Assembly (NCBI GenBank): GCA_024235795.1
Contig: JACKLR010000003.1
Coordinates: 744,001 to 808,000 of the forward strand
Source: Burkholderiales bacterium
Lineage (GTDB): Bacteria > Pseudomonadota > Gammaproteobacteria > Burkholderiales > Nitrosomonadaceae
DNA: 64,000 nt
Direction of reading: 5' to 3'
Shown: piece by piece, positions 17,862 through 27,494 of the stretch
Position numbering within the stretch: position 1 is the stretch's first letter
Layout of the letters: the number at the start of each line of letters is the position of its first letter
The notes under the pieces: model-generated
Told to the model about the DNA's origin: nothing
Database searches by the model: none
Seen by the model: only the letters and a program-made list of their open reading frames with translations
Program-made: the position numbers and the translations under genes

Positions 17862-19229
17862 ATGTCAATATTTTTCACAATCATATCTTTCATCATTGCG
17901 TTAGGGATACTGATCACCTTTCATGAGTTCGGTCATTACCTGGTGGCGCGCTGGAATGGGGTTAAAGTGCTGCGGTTCTCTGTGGGTTTTGGTCAACCTG
18001 TGTTTCGAAAACGACTGGGCAAAGATCAAACCGAATGGGTTGTGGCAGCTATTCCGTTAGGCGGTTATGTCAAAATGCTCGATGAAAATGAAGGCAGGGT
18101 CGCAAAAGAAGAACTTTCGCGCGCGTTTAATCGCCAACCGGTTGGGCGTCGCTTCGCAATTGTAGCTGCGGGACCGCTTGCCAATTTTCTGTTGGCAGTC
18201 GTTATATACTGGCTTATGTTTATTCTCGGCGTAGATGGTATAAAGCCCACGTTAGGGCCCATTGTAGCGGATACGCCGGTGGCCAAAGCGCAATTCGAAG
18301 CGGGCGAAACCATCATTAGTATTGAAAATGAATCGGTTGAAAGCTGGCAGGATGCGCGTTGGACATTATTACGTTACGCAGTTGATCGTTCTGCCGCTGT
18401 TAACGTTGAAACGATTAATCAGAACGGTAAAATAAGTTGGCGCCAACTTGATCTAAGCGGCATACACCCGGATGAACTGGAAGGAAATGTGCTTGGCAAG
18501 ATCGGGTTTAATGTCTATCAGCCCGAAATCAAACCCATAATCGCAGAAGTCATGGCAGGCGGCGCGGGTGAGCGCGCCGGCTTGCGCGCGGGCGATGAAA
18601 TTCTGGCTGTTAATGACAAGGACATTTATAGCTGGATCGAATTTGTACCGGAAGTTCAGGCGAATCCAGGACGACCGCTGGTTCTCGATATCCTGCGTAA
18701 CGATCAAATTGTAACCCTGAATATCATCCCTGAAACGGTTACTGAGAATGGCCAGAAGGTCGGCCGGATCGGTATTATGCCCGAAATTGACCAATCTCTG
18801 TTCGAGGCGATGCGTGTCGTTGTCACTTATCCAGCCGGCGAAGCAGTCATGATAGCGCTGAATAAAACCTGGGAAACAACTGTCCTGACCTTGAGCATGC
18901 TCTCTAAAATGATCACTGGCGACGTTTCCTGGAAAAATGTGAGCGGTCCGATCTCCATCGCCGATTATGCAGGGCAATCGGCACAAATGGGACTCGTCTC
19001 CTATCTTGCATTTCTGGCCCTGATCAGCGTCAGTTTGGGTGTTTTAAATCTGCTGCCTATCCCCATTCTGGATGGGGGTCATTTAATGTATTATGTCATC
19101 GAAATGATCAAAGGCTCCCCAGTATCCGAAAAGGCCATGATTATCGGACAGAAAGTGGGTTTATTGATGCTGTTCACACTAATGACTTTCGCGATCTATA
19201 ACGACATTAATCGGCTGGCTACTGGTTAG
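17862..19229 (+). CDS. rseP: Site-2 protease RseP
   Basis: The 455-residue inner-membrane zinc protease cleaves anti-sigma factor RseA in the envelope stress response. The active site HEFGH (His21, Glu22, His25) lies in the first membrane helix and the distal metal ligand in PILDGGH near the C-terminus. Two PDZ domains lie between them, around residues 120-300. bamA begins 3 bases after its stop, so envelope stress sensing and outer-membrane assembly are encoded together. Confidence 0.97.
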   Translation: MSIFFTIISFIIALGILITFHEFGHYLVARWNGVKVLRFSVGFGQPVFRKRLGKDQTEWVVAAIPLGGYVKMLDENEGRVAKEELSRAFNRQPVGRRFAIVAAGPLANFLLAVVIYWLMFILGVDGIKPTLGPIVADTPVAKAQFEAGETIISIENESVESWQDARWTLLRYAVDRSAAVNVETINQNGKISWRQLDLSGIHPDELEGNVLGKIGFNVYQPEIKPIIAEVMAGGAGERAGLRAGDEILAVNDKDIYSWIEFVPEVQANPGRPLVLDILRNDQIVTLNIIPETVTENGQKVGRIGIMPEIDQSLFEAMRVVVTYPAGEAVMIALNKTWETTVLTLSMLSKMITGDVSWKNVSGPISIADYAGQSAQMGLVSYLAFLALISVSLGVLNLLPIPILDGGHLMYYVIEMIKGSPVSEKAMIIGQKVGLLMLFTLMTFAIYNDINRLATG

Positions 19230-19232
19230 GTA

Positions 19233-21560
19233 ATGAATTACAAGTATCTTGTCGCTCTTGTCGGCTTTTTATACGCCTTTTCTGCATGGGCCGGTCAGTC
19301 ATTCATTGTTTTGGACATTCGCGTCGAAGGCATACAGCGCACCGAAGCCGGAACAGTTTTCAGTTATCTCCCGGTAAAGGTCGGCGATACCATTGATGCA
19401 GCAAAAGCAACCGCAGCGATCAAAGCACTGTATGCCACAGGATTTTTCAAGGATGTAAAGTTAAGAACCGAAAACGGGGTATTGATTGTACAGGTTGAAG
19501 AGCGGCCGGCAATCGCTCAGATTAACATTAATGGCTCCAAGGCATTTGAAAAAGACAAGCTCAAGGAGGGACTGAAGCAAGCTGGACTATCTGAATCCCG
19601 TATCTTCAGCCGTTCTCTGTTAGATCGCGCCGAACAGGAACTGAAAAGACAGTATATCAGCACTGGAAAGTACGCCGTTAAAATAACCACAACCACAACA
19701 CCGCTTGAACGCAATCGCATTGGCATAAATTTCGATATTGAAGAAGGCCGCACAGCGCGTATTAAACAAATTAATTTCGTCGGCAACGAAGCATTTGACG
19801 ATAAGACATTGCGCGGCCTATTTGTATTGAGAACACCCGGCTTATTAACCTGGTTTACGAAAAACGACCAGTATTCCAAGCAAAAATTGTCTGCAGATCT
19901 GGAAACACTCCGCTCCTATTATCTCGATCGCGGCTATCTGGAATTCGGCATTGATTCCACGCAGGTATCGATTACCCCGGACATGAAAGATATCTACATT
20001 ACCGTCAACGTTTCCGAGGGAGAACAGTACACCGTTTCCGATATCAAATTGGCGGGTGAGTTACTCGTACCTGAAGAAGAATTACGAAATTTGATCCTGC
20101 TACAACCCGGAGATGTTTTTGCACGTGAAAAATTAACTGAATCAGTTAAACTCATTTCTGACCGTCTGGGTGATGATGGTTATGCATTTGCAAATGTCAA
20201 TGCAGCACCTGAACTGGATCATGAAAACCGGCAAGCGGGTTTCACATTTTTTGTTGACCCTGGGCGGCGTGTCTATATTCGCCGCATTAATATTACCGGT
20301 AACGACCGCACAAAAGATGAAGTTATACGCCGTGAATTCCGTCAGATGGAGGGCGGATGGCATTCCACTTCGAAAATCAATCTTTCCAGGCAACGGGTCG
20401 ACCGATTATTCTTTTTTAACAGTGTCAATATAGAAACACCACCCGTCCCGGATGCGCCGGATCAAGTCGATGTCAATATTCATGTTGAAGAAAAACCGAC
20501 CGGCGCAATCATGTTTGGTGCAGGTTTCTCAGATCGTGAAGGACTGATTCTTAACGGTTCAGTTTCGCAAAACAATATTTTTGGCACAGGCAATTTTTTC
20601 AGCTTGCAAGTCAATACCGGCCGGATCAATCGTGTATTTTCCGCTTCCTTTAACAACCCTTATTTTACTGTGGACGGAATAAACCTGGGCTTCGATGTGT
20701 TTAGAAGAAACTTGAATACATCGCGTTTATCGAGAGTCAATGCCTTTAAAACAACTACATCAGGGGCCATAATCCGTTTTGGCATCCCCATTGCCGAAAA
20801 TGATATTGTTTCTTTCGGTGCTGGCGCTGAACTGACTGAAATTGGTATTTTTGAAGACAGCCTGCCACGTACTGTAAACTTCGTTAACGAATTTGGTTCA
20901 TCAACATACAACCTGCCATTTACAGTAAGTTGGGCGCGGGATAGACGCGATAGTGCAATTTATACCACTTCAGGCACGACACATCGGTTATTTGGTGAAG
21001 TCAGCATTCCGGGTGCTGACCTGAATTATTATAAAGTCAGCTATAACCAGAAAACCTATTTCCCGCTCACGGAAACATTCACATTGCTGCTCAATACCGA
21101 ATTTGGCGTTGGTGACGGTTATGCGGGCAAGCCGTTGCCCTTTTTCAAAAACTTTTTCGCTGGCGGAAATAATTCAATCCGCGGCTATGACTTGAATTCT
21201 CTGGGTCCAAGGGAAAAAGTTCCGAATAGTGACAACACTTTCGCACTGGGTGCCAGTAAACGTGTCGTGGCTAACCTTGAATTGCTGTTTCCCGCACCTT
21301 TTATGAAAGATGACCGCTCTGTCCGCTTGGGCGCTTTTATTGATGCCGGTACTGTTTTCGATAGTTTTAAGGGCGGCAAACTGCAAAGTGATGGCTCTAT
21401 CGAACAAGGGTTTACTGATTTGATGCGCTACTCTGCAGGTTTGTCCGTAATGTGGATTTCACCCATGGGGCCGCTTCAAGTCAGTATCGCCAAACCGCTT
21501 AATGAAAAAGACGAAGATAATTTACAGATGTTTCAGTTCAGGTTTGGACAACAGTTTTAG
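19233..21560 (+). CDS. bamA: Outer membrane protein assembly factor BamA
   Basis: The 775-residue Omp85 protein has a signal peptide (cleavage near AWAGQS), five POTRA repeats over about residues 25-420, and a C-terminal beta barrel ending in Phe (FRFGQQF). The barrel VRGY-type motif appears as SIRGYDLNSLGPRE. BamA inserts beta-barrel proteins into the outer membrane. It is followed by skp, the periplasmic chaperone that feeds it. Confidence 0.97.
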   Translation: MNYKYLVALVGFLYAFSAWAGQSFIVLDIRVEGIQRTEAGTVFSYLPVKVGDTIDAAKATAAIKALYATGFFKDVKLRTENGVLIVQVEERPAIAQININGSKAFEKDKLKEGLKQAGLSESRIFSRSLLDRAEQELKRQYISTGKYAVKITTTTTPLERNRIGINFDIEEGRTARIKQINFVGNEAFDDKTLRGLFVLRTPGLLTWFTKNDQYSKQKLSADLETLRSYYLDRGYLEFGIDSTQVSITPDMKDIYITVNVSEGEQYTVSDIKLAGELLVPEEELRNLILLQPGDVFAREKLTESVKLISDRLGDDGYAFANVNAAPELDHENRQAGFTFFVDPGRRVYIRRINITGNDRTKDEVIRREFRQMEGGWHSTSKINLSRQRVDRLFFFNSVNIETPPVPDAPDQVDVNIHVEEKPTGAIMFGAGFSDREGLILNGSVSQNNIFGTGNFFSLQVNTGRINRVFSASFNNPYFTVDGINLGFDVFRRNLNTSRLSRVNAFKTTTSGAIIRFGIPIAENDIVSFGAGAELTEIGIFEDSLPRTVNFVNEFGSSTYNLPFTVSWARDRRDSAIYTTSGTTHRLFGEVSIPGADLNYYKVSYNQKTYFPLTETFTLLLNTEFGVGDGYAGKPLPFFKNFFAGGNNSIRGYDLNSLGPREKVPNSDNTFALGASKRVVANLELLFPAPFMKDDRSVRLGAFIDAGTVFDSFKGGKLQSDGSIEQGFTDLMRYSAGLSVMWISPMGPLQVSIAKPLNEKDEDNLQMFQFRFGQQF

Positions 21561-21589
21561 ACCAGGCTAGAACCAATCAGGAGAACTTA

Positions 21590-22147
21590 TTGAACTTGAC
21601 GCTTCGATGGTGGAAATTTCGTTACTATGTTGTCATGGCAATCATGCTATTGCCATTAAATACGCTATCCGATCTTCGGGCAGATAATATTAAAATAGGC
21701 GTTGTCAATACCGAACAGATTCTGCGTGAATCTGCCCCGGCGCTCAAAGCGCAGCAAAAAATAGATCAAGAGTTTATCCCGCGTGATGCCGAAATCAAGG
21801 ATATGGCAAAACAGGCCAAGACATTACAGGAGAAACTGGAAAAAAAAGGCGCAACAATGAATGACGCAGACAGGCGCGAACTGGAACGTGAACTTGCAAA
21901 CCTGAGTCGCAATTACCAGCGCGCGCAACGCCAAATGCGTGAGGATCTGACGGTTCGTCAGAACGAAGAATACGGCGTAATTCTGGAACTGATCGATGAA
22001 GCCATTAACACTGTTGCTGAAAAAGAAAACTACGATCTGATTTTACAATTGCAGGATTCAGTTTATCGCAGTCAACGTATCGATATCACTGATCAGGTGA
22101 TAGAAGTCCTGAATAAAACAAATGGACGAAATAAAAATGCGCAGTGA
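21590..22147 (+). CDS. skp: Periplasmic chaperone Skp (OmpH family)
   Basis: The 185-residue protein has a signal sequence, then the OmpH/Skp core starting IKIGVVNTEQIL and a long coiled coil of charged residues forming the jellyfish arms. It holds unfolded outer-membrane proteins for BamA. The start is a TTG at 21590, preceded by AGGAG six bases upstream. The usual next gene, lpxD, is missing; fabZ follows after 79 bases. Confidence 0.93.
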   Translation: MNLTLRWWKFRYYVVMAIMLLPLNTLSDLRADNIKIGVVNTEQILRESAPALKAQQKIDQEFIPRDAEIKDMAKQAKTLQEKLEKKGATMNDADRRELERELANLSRNYQRAQRQMREDLTVRQNEEYGVILELIDEAINTVAEKENYDLILQLQDSVYRSQRIDITDQVIEVLNKTNGRNKNAQ

Positions 22148-22226
22148 ACATTGTATTAATCACATGCAACTACAGACCAACTTATGGCTTTGCATCGATT
22201 TTGATATGAATAAATAAGGAAAAACA

Positions 22227-22670
22227 ATGAGTACTATGGATATTCATGAAATACTTAAATATTTACCACATCGTTATCCATTATTGCTGGTGGATAAGGT
22301 TATTTCCATTGAGGCAGAAAAAAACATTGTTGCTTTAAAGAATGTTTCTATCAACGAACCGTTTTTTCAAGGACATTTTCCGCATCATCCTGTCATGCCG
22401 GGTGTGCTGATCGTAGAGGCACTGGCTCAAGCGGCTGCGCTACTGACTTTAAAAACCGAGGGCAACACGAATAAAGAGGATTCTGTTTATTATTTTGTCG
22501 GCATTGACGGTGTCCGTTTCAAGAAACCCGTGATGCCGGGTGATCAGCTGATACTTAAAGTGTCAATCGACCGCCAGATAAAAGGTTTATGGAAATATTC
22601 GGCACGCGCAGAAGTCGACGATCAATTGGTCACCGAAGCCAAACTGATGTGCACTGCCAGAAGCGTATAA
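22227..22670 (+). CDS. fabZ: (3R)-hydroxyacyl-ACP dehydratase FabZ
   Basis: The 147-residue hot-dog fold enzyme dehydrates hydroxyacyl-ACP in fatty acid elongation. It has the LPHRYP start, and the active-site His and Glu in GHFPHHPVMPGVLIVEA. AAGGAAAAA precedes the ATG. In most Gram-negative genomes fabZ lies between lpxD and lpxA because it competes with LpxA for the same hydroxyacyl-ACP; here both flanking lpx genes are absent. Confidence 0.96.
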   Translation: MSTMDIHEILKYLPHRYPLLLVDKVISIEAEKNIVALKNVSINEPFFQGHFPHHPVMPGVLIVEALAQAAALLTLKTEGNTNKEDSVYYFVGIDGVRFKKPVMPGDQLILKVSIDRQIKGLWKYSARAEVDDQLVTEAKLMCTARSV

Positions 22671-22698
22671 CCGTTACCGCAAATACAGGAATCAACCG

Positions 22699-23292
22699 TT
22701 GCCGGCCATTGCAACGAAACCTCAACTGATTTGCGGGGTAGACGAGGCTGGCCGTGGCCCGCTTGCCGGCCCGGTGGTTGCGGCATGTGTCGTTTTGGAT
22801 AGGAACCATACGATTCAGGGTTTGGCGGACTCAAAGCAACTCAGCGAGAAGAAACGGAATGAATTGACGGCAGCAATCAAACAGTTTGCAAAGGCCTGGG
22901 CAATCGCATCGGCGTCAGTCAACGAAATAGACCAGTTGAATATTTTGCAGGCCACATTGTTAGCCATGAAACGCGCTGTCAATCAGCTGTCGCTAGTACC
23001 GGATATTGTGATGGTTGATGGCATGCATAGTCCGAAACTTGAAATCCCGGTACAAACAGTGATAAAAGGTGATAGTCTGATTGCAGAAATCTCTGCAGCA
23101 TCTATTTTGGCAAAAACGGCACGTGATGCTGAAATGGTGTTGCTGCATGAACGTTTTCCTGAATACGGATTTGACCAGCACAAAGGTTATCCGACCAAGA
23201 AGCATATCAACGCCTTACAAATGTATGGTATAACAACAGCACATCGGCGAAGCTTTGCACCTGTTAAAACAATAGCGTATATAAATAATTAA
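22699..23292 (+). CDS. rnhB: Ribonuclease HII
   Basis: The 197-residue enzyme removes ribonucleotides from DNA-RNA hybrids. The motif CGVDEAGRGPLAGPVVAA with the catalytic Asp-Glu is near the N-terminus, and the other acids are in DSKQLSEKKR and VDGMHS. The start is TTG at 22699, with AGGA eight bases before it. It follows fabZ by 28 bases; lpxA and lpxB normally lie between. Confidence 0.95.
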   Translation: MPAIATKPQLICGVDEAGRGPLAGPVVAACVVLDRNHTIQGLADSKQLSEKKRNELTAAIKQFAKAWAIASASVNEIDQLNILQATLLAMKRAVNQLSLVPDIVMVDGMHSPKLEIPVQTVIKGDSLIAEISAASILAKTARDAEMVLLHERFPEYGFDQHKGYPTKKHINALQMYGITTAHRRSFAPVKTIAYINN

Positions 23293-23322
23293 ACCTGGTA
23301 ATACACAAGCAAAGGAAACAAA

Positions 23323-23769
23323 ATGGGAACCCTTAAGGTCTTACATGTAATGGGCGTTGTCATTTGGGTAGGCGGCATGTTTTTTGCCTATATGGTTCTA
23401 AGACCAGTTGTCAATCAACTGCTGCCGTCACCGCAAATGCTTAAATTCTGGCAGGCAATATTTGCAAGCTTTTTCCATTGGGTATGGTTATCGATAACAG
23501 TTATCCTCGCGAGCGGCCTGCATATGATCTCGGAAATGGGCGGATTTGGGAAGCTGCCCTTTAATGTCTATTTGATGTTTGCTATCGGCGCTATGATGAT
23601 GCTGATATTTATATATGTATTTTTTACCGCCTATCGCAAACTCAAGCGTTTTGTTGCCGCAGAGGATTGGAAGGCGGCAGGTATTGCATTGGTACAGATA
23701 CGCGTTCTGATCGGATTGAACCTGATTCTCGGATTTGTGACCATTGCCATAGCAATCCTGGATACGTAG
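23323..23769 (+). CDS. CopD-like four-helix membrane protein
   Basis: The 148-residue protein has four hydrophobic helices with conserved-looking His in KVLHVMGVVIWVGGMFF and GLHMISEMGG. This matches the CopD-domain family, whose members are associated with copper handling or haem-binding membrane proteins. Specific function is unknown. GGAAACAAA precedes the ATG, and it may be cotranscribed with rnhB (30-base gap) and slyD (40-base gap). Confidence 0.75.
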   Translation: MGTLKVLHVMGVVIWVGGMFFAYMVLRPVVNQLLPSPQMLKFWQAIFASFFHWVWLSITVILASGLHMISEMGGFGKLPFNVYLMFAIGAMMMLIFIYVFFTAYRKLKRFVAAEDWKAAGIALVQIRVLIGLNLILGFVTIAIAILDT

Positions 23770-23809
23770 TCACGCCAGCCAATATTCGATTAATTTAACG
23801 GAGCTTTAG

Positions 23810-24295
23810 ATGAACATGCAAATAGCAAAAAATACAGTAGTATCGCTTCACTATGAATTATCCGATTCATCGGGCAATCTTATTGAAAAAACAGATGAGC
23901 CCATAAGTTACCTGCATGGAGGCTATGACGGTATTTTTCCAAAAGTAGAAGAAGCACTTCATGAAAAAGAAGTAGGCTTTAGTTGTACTGTTTCTATGGA
24001 ACCCGAACATACCTTTGGAGAATATGACAGCGACTTGATACGAATTGAACCGCGAAGCGCCTTCCCGGAGAATGTTGCAGTCGGCATGCGCTTTGAAGGT
24101 GCCGCCGAAGGAACGGATGATTATCTGATTTATACGGTCACCGATATCGCGGATGACAAGGTGGTCGTCGACGGAAACCATCCTCTTGCTGGCATGAATC
24201 TTAATTTTGCCTGCACGGTTACCGATATACGCCCAGCAACAGCAGAAGAAATTTCACATCAACATGTCCATGGTCCAGATGGGCATGCACATTAA
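23810..24295 (+). CDS. slyD: SlyD-type FKBP peptidyl-prolyl isomerase
   Basis: The 161-residue protein begins with the FKBP strand MQIAKNTVVSLHYEL, has the inserted chaperone flap (residues about 70-125), and ends in a short His-rich tail (HQHVHGPDGHAH). SlyD proteins are cytoplasmic prolyl isomerases and chaperones that can bind nickel. The tail here is much shorter than in E. coli. GGAG lies eight bases before the ATG; a second ATG two codons in is also possible. Confidence 0.9.
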   Translation: MNMQIAKNTVVSLHYELSDSSGNLIEKTDEPISYLHGGYDGIFPKVEEALHEKEVGFSCTVSMEPEHTFGEYDSDLIRIEPRSAFPENVAVGMRFEGAAEGTDDYLIYTVTDIADDKVVVDGNHPLAGMNLNFACTVTDIRPATAEEISHQHVHGPDGHAH

Positions 24296-24347
24296 ATCAT
24301 TATTGTTTTGATCACCACTGACCGAAAAACGCTTATTTCACCGTATC

Positions 24348-26930
24348 TTATTGTTCATCCAGTATCTGCTTGAGCTTATAAAGCTGCTCAAGCGCCTGTC
24401 GCGGCGTCAGTTCATCAGGCGAAATGGCACGCAGCAAAGGAATCACAGGATTTTCCTGCAGTATTTCGAATTCACCAACTGCTGGCTCGTCGAAAAACAG
24501 ATCCAGTTGCGGATTTTTGTCTGCTTTGTCCTTTTCCAGTTCAGCCAAATGTTTTCTGGCCATACGGATCGTCTGACTCGGAACACCTGCCAACGCAGCA
24601 ACCTGCAGACCGTAACTCTGGCTGGCCGGCCCGGCAGTAACCTTATGCAGAAAAACGATGCGGTTTTTATGCTCCACGGCCTCCAGATGCACATTACGAA
24701 TTTGCTTGTATTCCTCGGCCAGTTTGGTCAACTCAAAATAATGCGTGGCAAAAAGTGTGCAGCTCTGATTCCTGGTCAACAGATAACGCGCGATTGCCAG
24801 GGCAAGCGCAAGGCCGTCAAACGTTGACGTGCCGCGCCCGACTTCATCCATAAGGACGAGACTTTGCGCTGTGGCATTATGCAAAATATTTGCAGTTTCC
24901 GTCATTTCTACCATGAACGTTGAGCGCCCACCCGCCAGATCATCGGAAGCGCCAATGCGGGTGAATATCTGATCAAGAATACCGATTTGAGCTTTTTCCG
25001 CCGGAACAAAACTGCCGCAATGCGCCAATAACGCGATAAGAGCAACCTGCCGCATATATGTTGACTTGCCGCCCATGTTGGGGCCGGTAATAATCAGCAT
25101 TTGCTGCTTGCTGTAGTGATGCTGACCAAACTGGGCGTCATTGGCAACATAGTTTTCTACCTGGCGTTCAACCACCGGATGGCGCCCCGTTTCGATGTCG
25201 ATGAGATTTTCATGCAATAAAACCGGGGCAACGTAGTCAAACGACTGGGCGCGTTCCGCGAAAGCGCATAAACCATCGATTTCGGCAACGCTGGCAGCTA
25301 TTTTCTGTAATGCCTGTACAGAATCGGCCAGCTTGTTCAACAATTCATCGTAAAGGGATTTTTCCCGTGCCAGCGCCCTGTCCTGCGCCGCCAGCGCTTT
25401 GTCCTCAAAAGCCTTGAGTTCGGGTGTGATATAGCGTTCAGCGCTTTTGAGCGTTTGCCGGCGGCGGTATTCATCCGGAACTTTATCGCTATGCGCATGG
25501 GTCACTTCGATATAAAAACCATGCACGCGGTTATATTCCACCTTCAAATTTGGAATGCCGGTGCGTTCCTTCTCACGCGTTTCAAGCTGTACCAGAAATT
25601 CGCCACAGTTATTCTGCAAGGCACGTAATTCATCCAGCTCGGCATCGTATCCATCCGCAATGACATTCCCTTCCCGTAATACCACACTGGGTTCCGGTTG
25701 AATCGATTTTTCCAGCAAATCGATCAGCACTCTATCCGGCATCATATCCTGCACAAGCAGTTTTATTCTTTTGACTGAACAGCCAGTCAGCGCCTTAACC
25801 GCATCTGGCAAAAGCTTCAGGCTGTCCCGAAGACCGGACAAGTCCCTGGGGCGTGCCGATCGCAGCGCAATACGTGCGGTAATCCGCTCAATATCCACAA
25901 CATGCCGCAAGCAATCGTGCACCGTGATATAAATATTATGGCTGATCAGATTGGCAACGCTATCCAGCCGTTGCTGAATGGCAAATAAATCACGCAACGG
26001 ATGATGAAGCCAGAATTGCAACAAACGGCTGCCCATACTGGTCGCGCAGGTATCGAGCAAGGACAATAGCGTCGGCGCGCGCTCACCGCGCATCGTCTCT
26101 GAAATTTCCAGATTGCGGCGCGTAGCCGCATCCATGCGCACATAAATACTGTCACGCTCTGCCTGTAGAGACGTCACATGAATCGCAGCGGTACCCTGTG
26201 TCAGCCGGGTATACTCGAACAATGCATTAGCGGCGCACAAAGCCGTTGACAAATCCTCACAACCAAAACCGGAGAGATCGTGCGTATCAAAATGACGCGT
26301 GAGGCTGCTAACCGCACTGTCCAGATCAAACTGCCAGGGCGGCAGATACTTCAATACCCAGCGGTCTGACAGACCCTTGACCGATTGATAGGATTCCGGC
26401 ACCAGAATCTCAGCCGGCTGCAGCCGCTCCAGTTCGCTGATGAGATGACCGGATGATGTCTCCATCACGCGTAACTGGCCCGCCGCCAGATTCAGCCAAG
26501 CCAGACCGAGCGTCGATTCATGGACATACAGCGCAAGCAGAATGCAATCGCGCTTGTCTTCCATCAATGCAGCATCGGTCAACGTGCCAGGAGTAACAAT
26601 TCGCGTCACTTCGCGCGCGACGGGCCCCTTGCTTGTTGCCGGATCGCCCACCTGTTCGCAAATAGCGACAGACTCGCCTAATTTGACCAGCTTAGCCAGA
26701 TACTGCTCGGCTGCATGATAGGGCACTCCCGCCATCTTAATCGGCTCACCGGCAGATGACCCTCGCCGTGTTAGCGTAATGTCAAGAAGACCCGCCGCTT
26801 TCTCGGCATCCTCAAAAAACAGTTCATAAAAATCTCCCATGCGGTAAAACAACAGCATGTCAGCATGCTGCGCTTTAATGCGCAGATATTGTTGCATCAT
26901 AGGAGTATGCGTTTCTTTCTTGGCGTTCAT
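24348..26930 (-). CDS. mutS: DNA mismatch repair protein MutS
   Basis: The 860-residue protein has all MutS domains in order: mismatch-binding N-terminus with the Phe-x-Glu wedge (GDFYELFFEDA, around residues 33-38), connector, core, clamp, and the ABC ATPase with Walker A GPNMGGKSTYMRQ and Walker B LVLMDEVGRGTS. It detects mismatches and recruits MutL. It is convergent with slyD and stands alone, with the accessory stretch upstream. Confidence 0.98.
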   Translation of the reverse strand: MNAKKETHTPMMQQYLRIKAQHADMLLFYRMGDFYELFFEDAEKAAGLLDITLTRRGSSAGEPIKMAGVPYHAAEQYLAKLVKLGESVAICEQVGDPATSKGPVAREVTRIVTPGTLTDAALMEDKRDCILLALYVHESTLGLAWLNLAAGQLRVMETSSGHLISELERLQPAEILVPESYQSVKGLSDRWVLKYLPPWQFDLDSAVSSLTRHFDTHDLSGFGCEDLSTALCAANALFEYTRLTQGTAAIHVTSLQAERDSIYVRMDAATRRNLEISETMRGERAPTLLSLLDTCATSMGSRLLQFWLHHPLRDLFAIQQRLDSVANLISHNIYITVHDCLRHVVDIERITARIALRSARPRDLSGLRDSLKLLPDAVKALTGCSVKRIKLLVQDMMPDRVLIDLLEKSIQPEPSVVLREGNVIADGYDAELDELRALQNNCGEFLVQLETREKERTGIPNLKVEYNRVHGFYIEVTHAHSDKVPDEYRRRQTLKSAERYITPELKAFEDKALAAQDRALAREKSLYDELLNKLADSVQALQKIAASVAEIDGLCAFAERAQSFDYVAPVLLHENLIDIETGRHPVVERQVENYVANDAQFGQHHYSKQQMLIITGPNMGGKSTYMRQVALIALLAHCGSFVPAEKAQIGILDQIFTRIGASDDLAGGRSTFMVEMTETANILHNATAQSLVLMDEVGRGTSTFDGLALALAIARYLLTRNQSCTLFATHYFELTKLAEEYKQIRNVHLEAVEHKNRIVFLHKVTAGPASQSYGLQVAALAGVPSQTIRMARKHLAELEKDKADKNPQLDLFFDEPAVGEFEILQENPVIPLLRAISPDELTPRQALEQLYKLKQILDEQ

Positions 26931-27246
26931 ATAAGCTTTTTGGTTACCATCAAATCATAAGCAAGGAGCAAGTAACCTTACGATGATCAGCGCATGCGCT
27001 GAAATTTTCCCGGTAATATCATTGAAATACTGATATTCATACACTGTGGAACGATATTTCCCAGAAACCGTATTACCCGAAAATTCTTAAAAACACCGTC
27101 CCGAATCATTTCCAGTCAGTGAGTATACTGGATATTGAGAAAAAATTTTTTGGTTACTAAGCCGGATAAGCATTGAATGACCTGAGTCAATCTCACTACC
27201 CGGTTATTAATTCCACTATGACTTGGTAAATAATAGATAGCTTTCA

Positions 27247-27274
27247 GCTGGTTCGAGCCCTGGTCGGGGAGCCA
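27247..27274 (+). other. 3' fragment of a tRNA-Asn gene (probable integration scar)
   Basis: The 28 bases read GCTGGTTCGAGCC, then CTGGTCGGGGAGCCA. This closely matches the T arm, acceptor strand and CCA end of bacterial tRNA-Asn, whose end is GCTGGTTCGAGCC then CAGCTCGGGGAGCCA. The T stem is broken (GCTGG opposite CCTGG), and neither the 5' acceptor TCCCCGA nor an anticodon arm precedes it, so it cannot be a working tRNA. Such 3' tRNA pieces are typical attachment-site remnants of integrative elements. Confidence 0.7.
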
Positions 27275-27325
27275 TACTTACCTTGGACTTACCACTGATG
27301 CCACTGATCGCGGGACTTATAGGTT
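27269..27325 (+). repeat. Left copy of imperfect direct repeat bounding the accessory region
   Basis: This 57-base segment, starting GAGCCATACTT and ending TATAGGTT, matches 30306-30361 at 44 of 57 positions in a hand alignment with one gap. It overlaps the CCA end of the tRNA-Asn fragment. Confidence 0.65.
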
Positions 27326-27397
27326 GCGAGTCGGTGAGTCGGAAATCTCTCAATGCAATCGAATAAGTCAGGCTCAGCCGTATTCCCCGAATTCGTA

Positions 27398-27440
27398 ACG
27401 TGACAGAATCGTGACAACGCTTTGCTATTAGCTGTCACGT
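27398..27440. repeat. Inverted repeat ACGTGACAG / CTGTCACGT
   Basis: The 9-base arms at 27398-27406 and 27432-27440 are exact reverse complements, 25 bases apart, and a third GTGACA lies between them. It could be an operator or hairpin. It sits beyond the 3' end of the minus-strand gene at 27495-27971, so it might also serve as that gene's terminator, although no T-run is present. Confidence 0.35.
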
Positions 27441-27494
27441 GCCGCGCTATTTGGTACATCTTTGCTCCGCTATTGACAATCCTGCTTGTTTGAA

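Larger units (their letters stand above)
26931..27494. other. Non-coding stretch upstream of mutS, left edge of accessory region
   Basis: These 564 bases hold no credible gene. Within them are a 14-base perfect palindrome, CAGCGCATGCGCTG (26988-27001), a tRNA-Asn 3' fragment with the left direct repeat (27247-27325), and a 9-base inverted repeat (27398-27440). The rest is unexplained AT-rich sequence, presumably including the mutS promoter. Confidence 0.6.

Noticed and set aside
24351..24827. Plus-strand frame inside mutS
   Set aside because: It lies wholly within the strongly supported mutS coding sequence and shows no family features.
27247..27274. Intact tRNA-Asn gene
   Set aside because: Only the 3' end is recognisable. 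The T stem is mispaired and there is no 5' acceptor strand or anticodon arm upstream.
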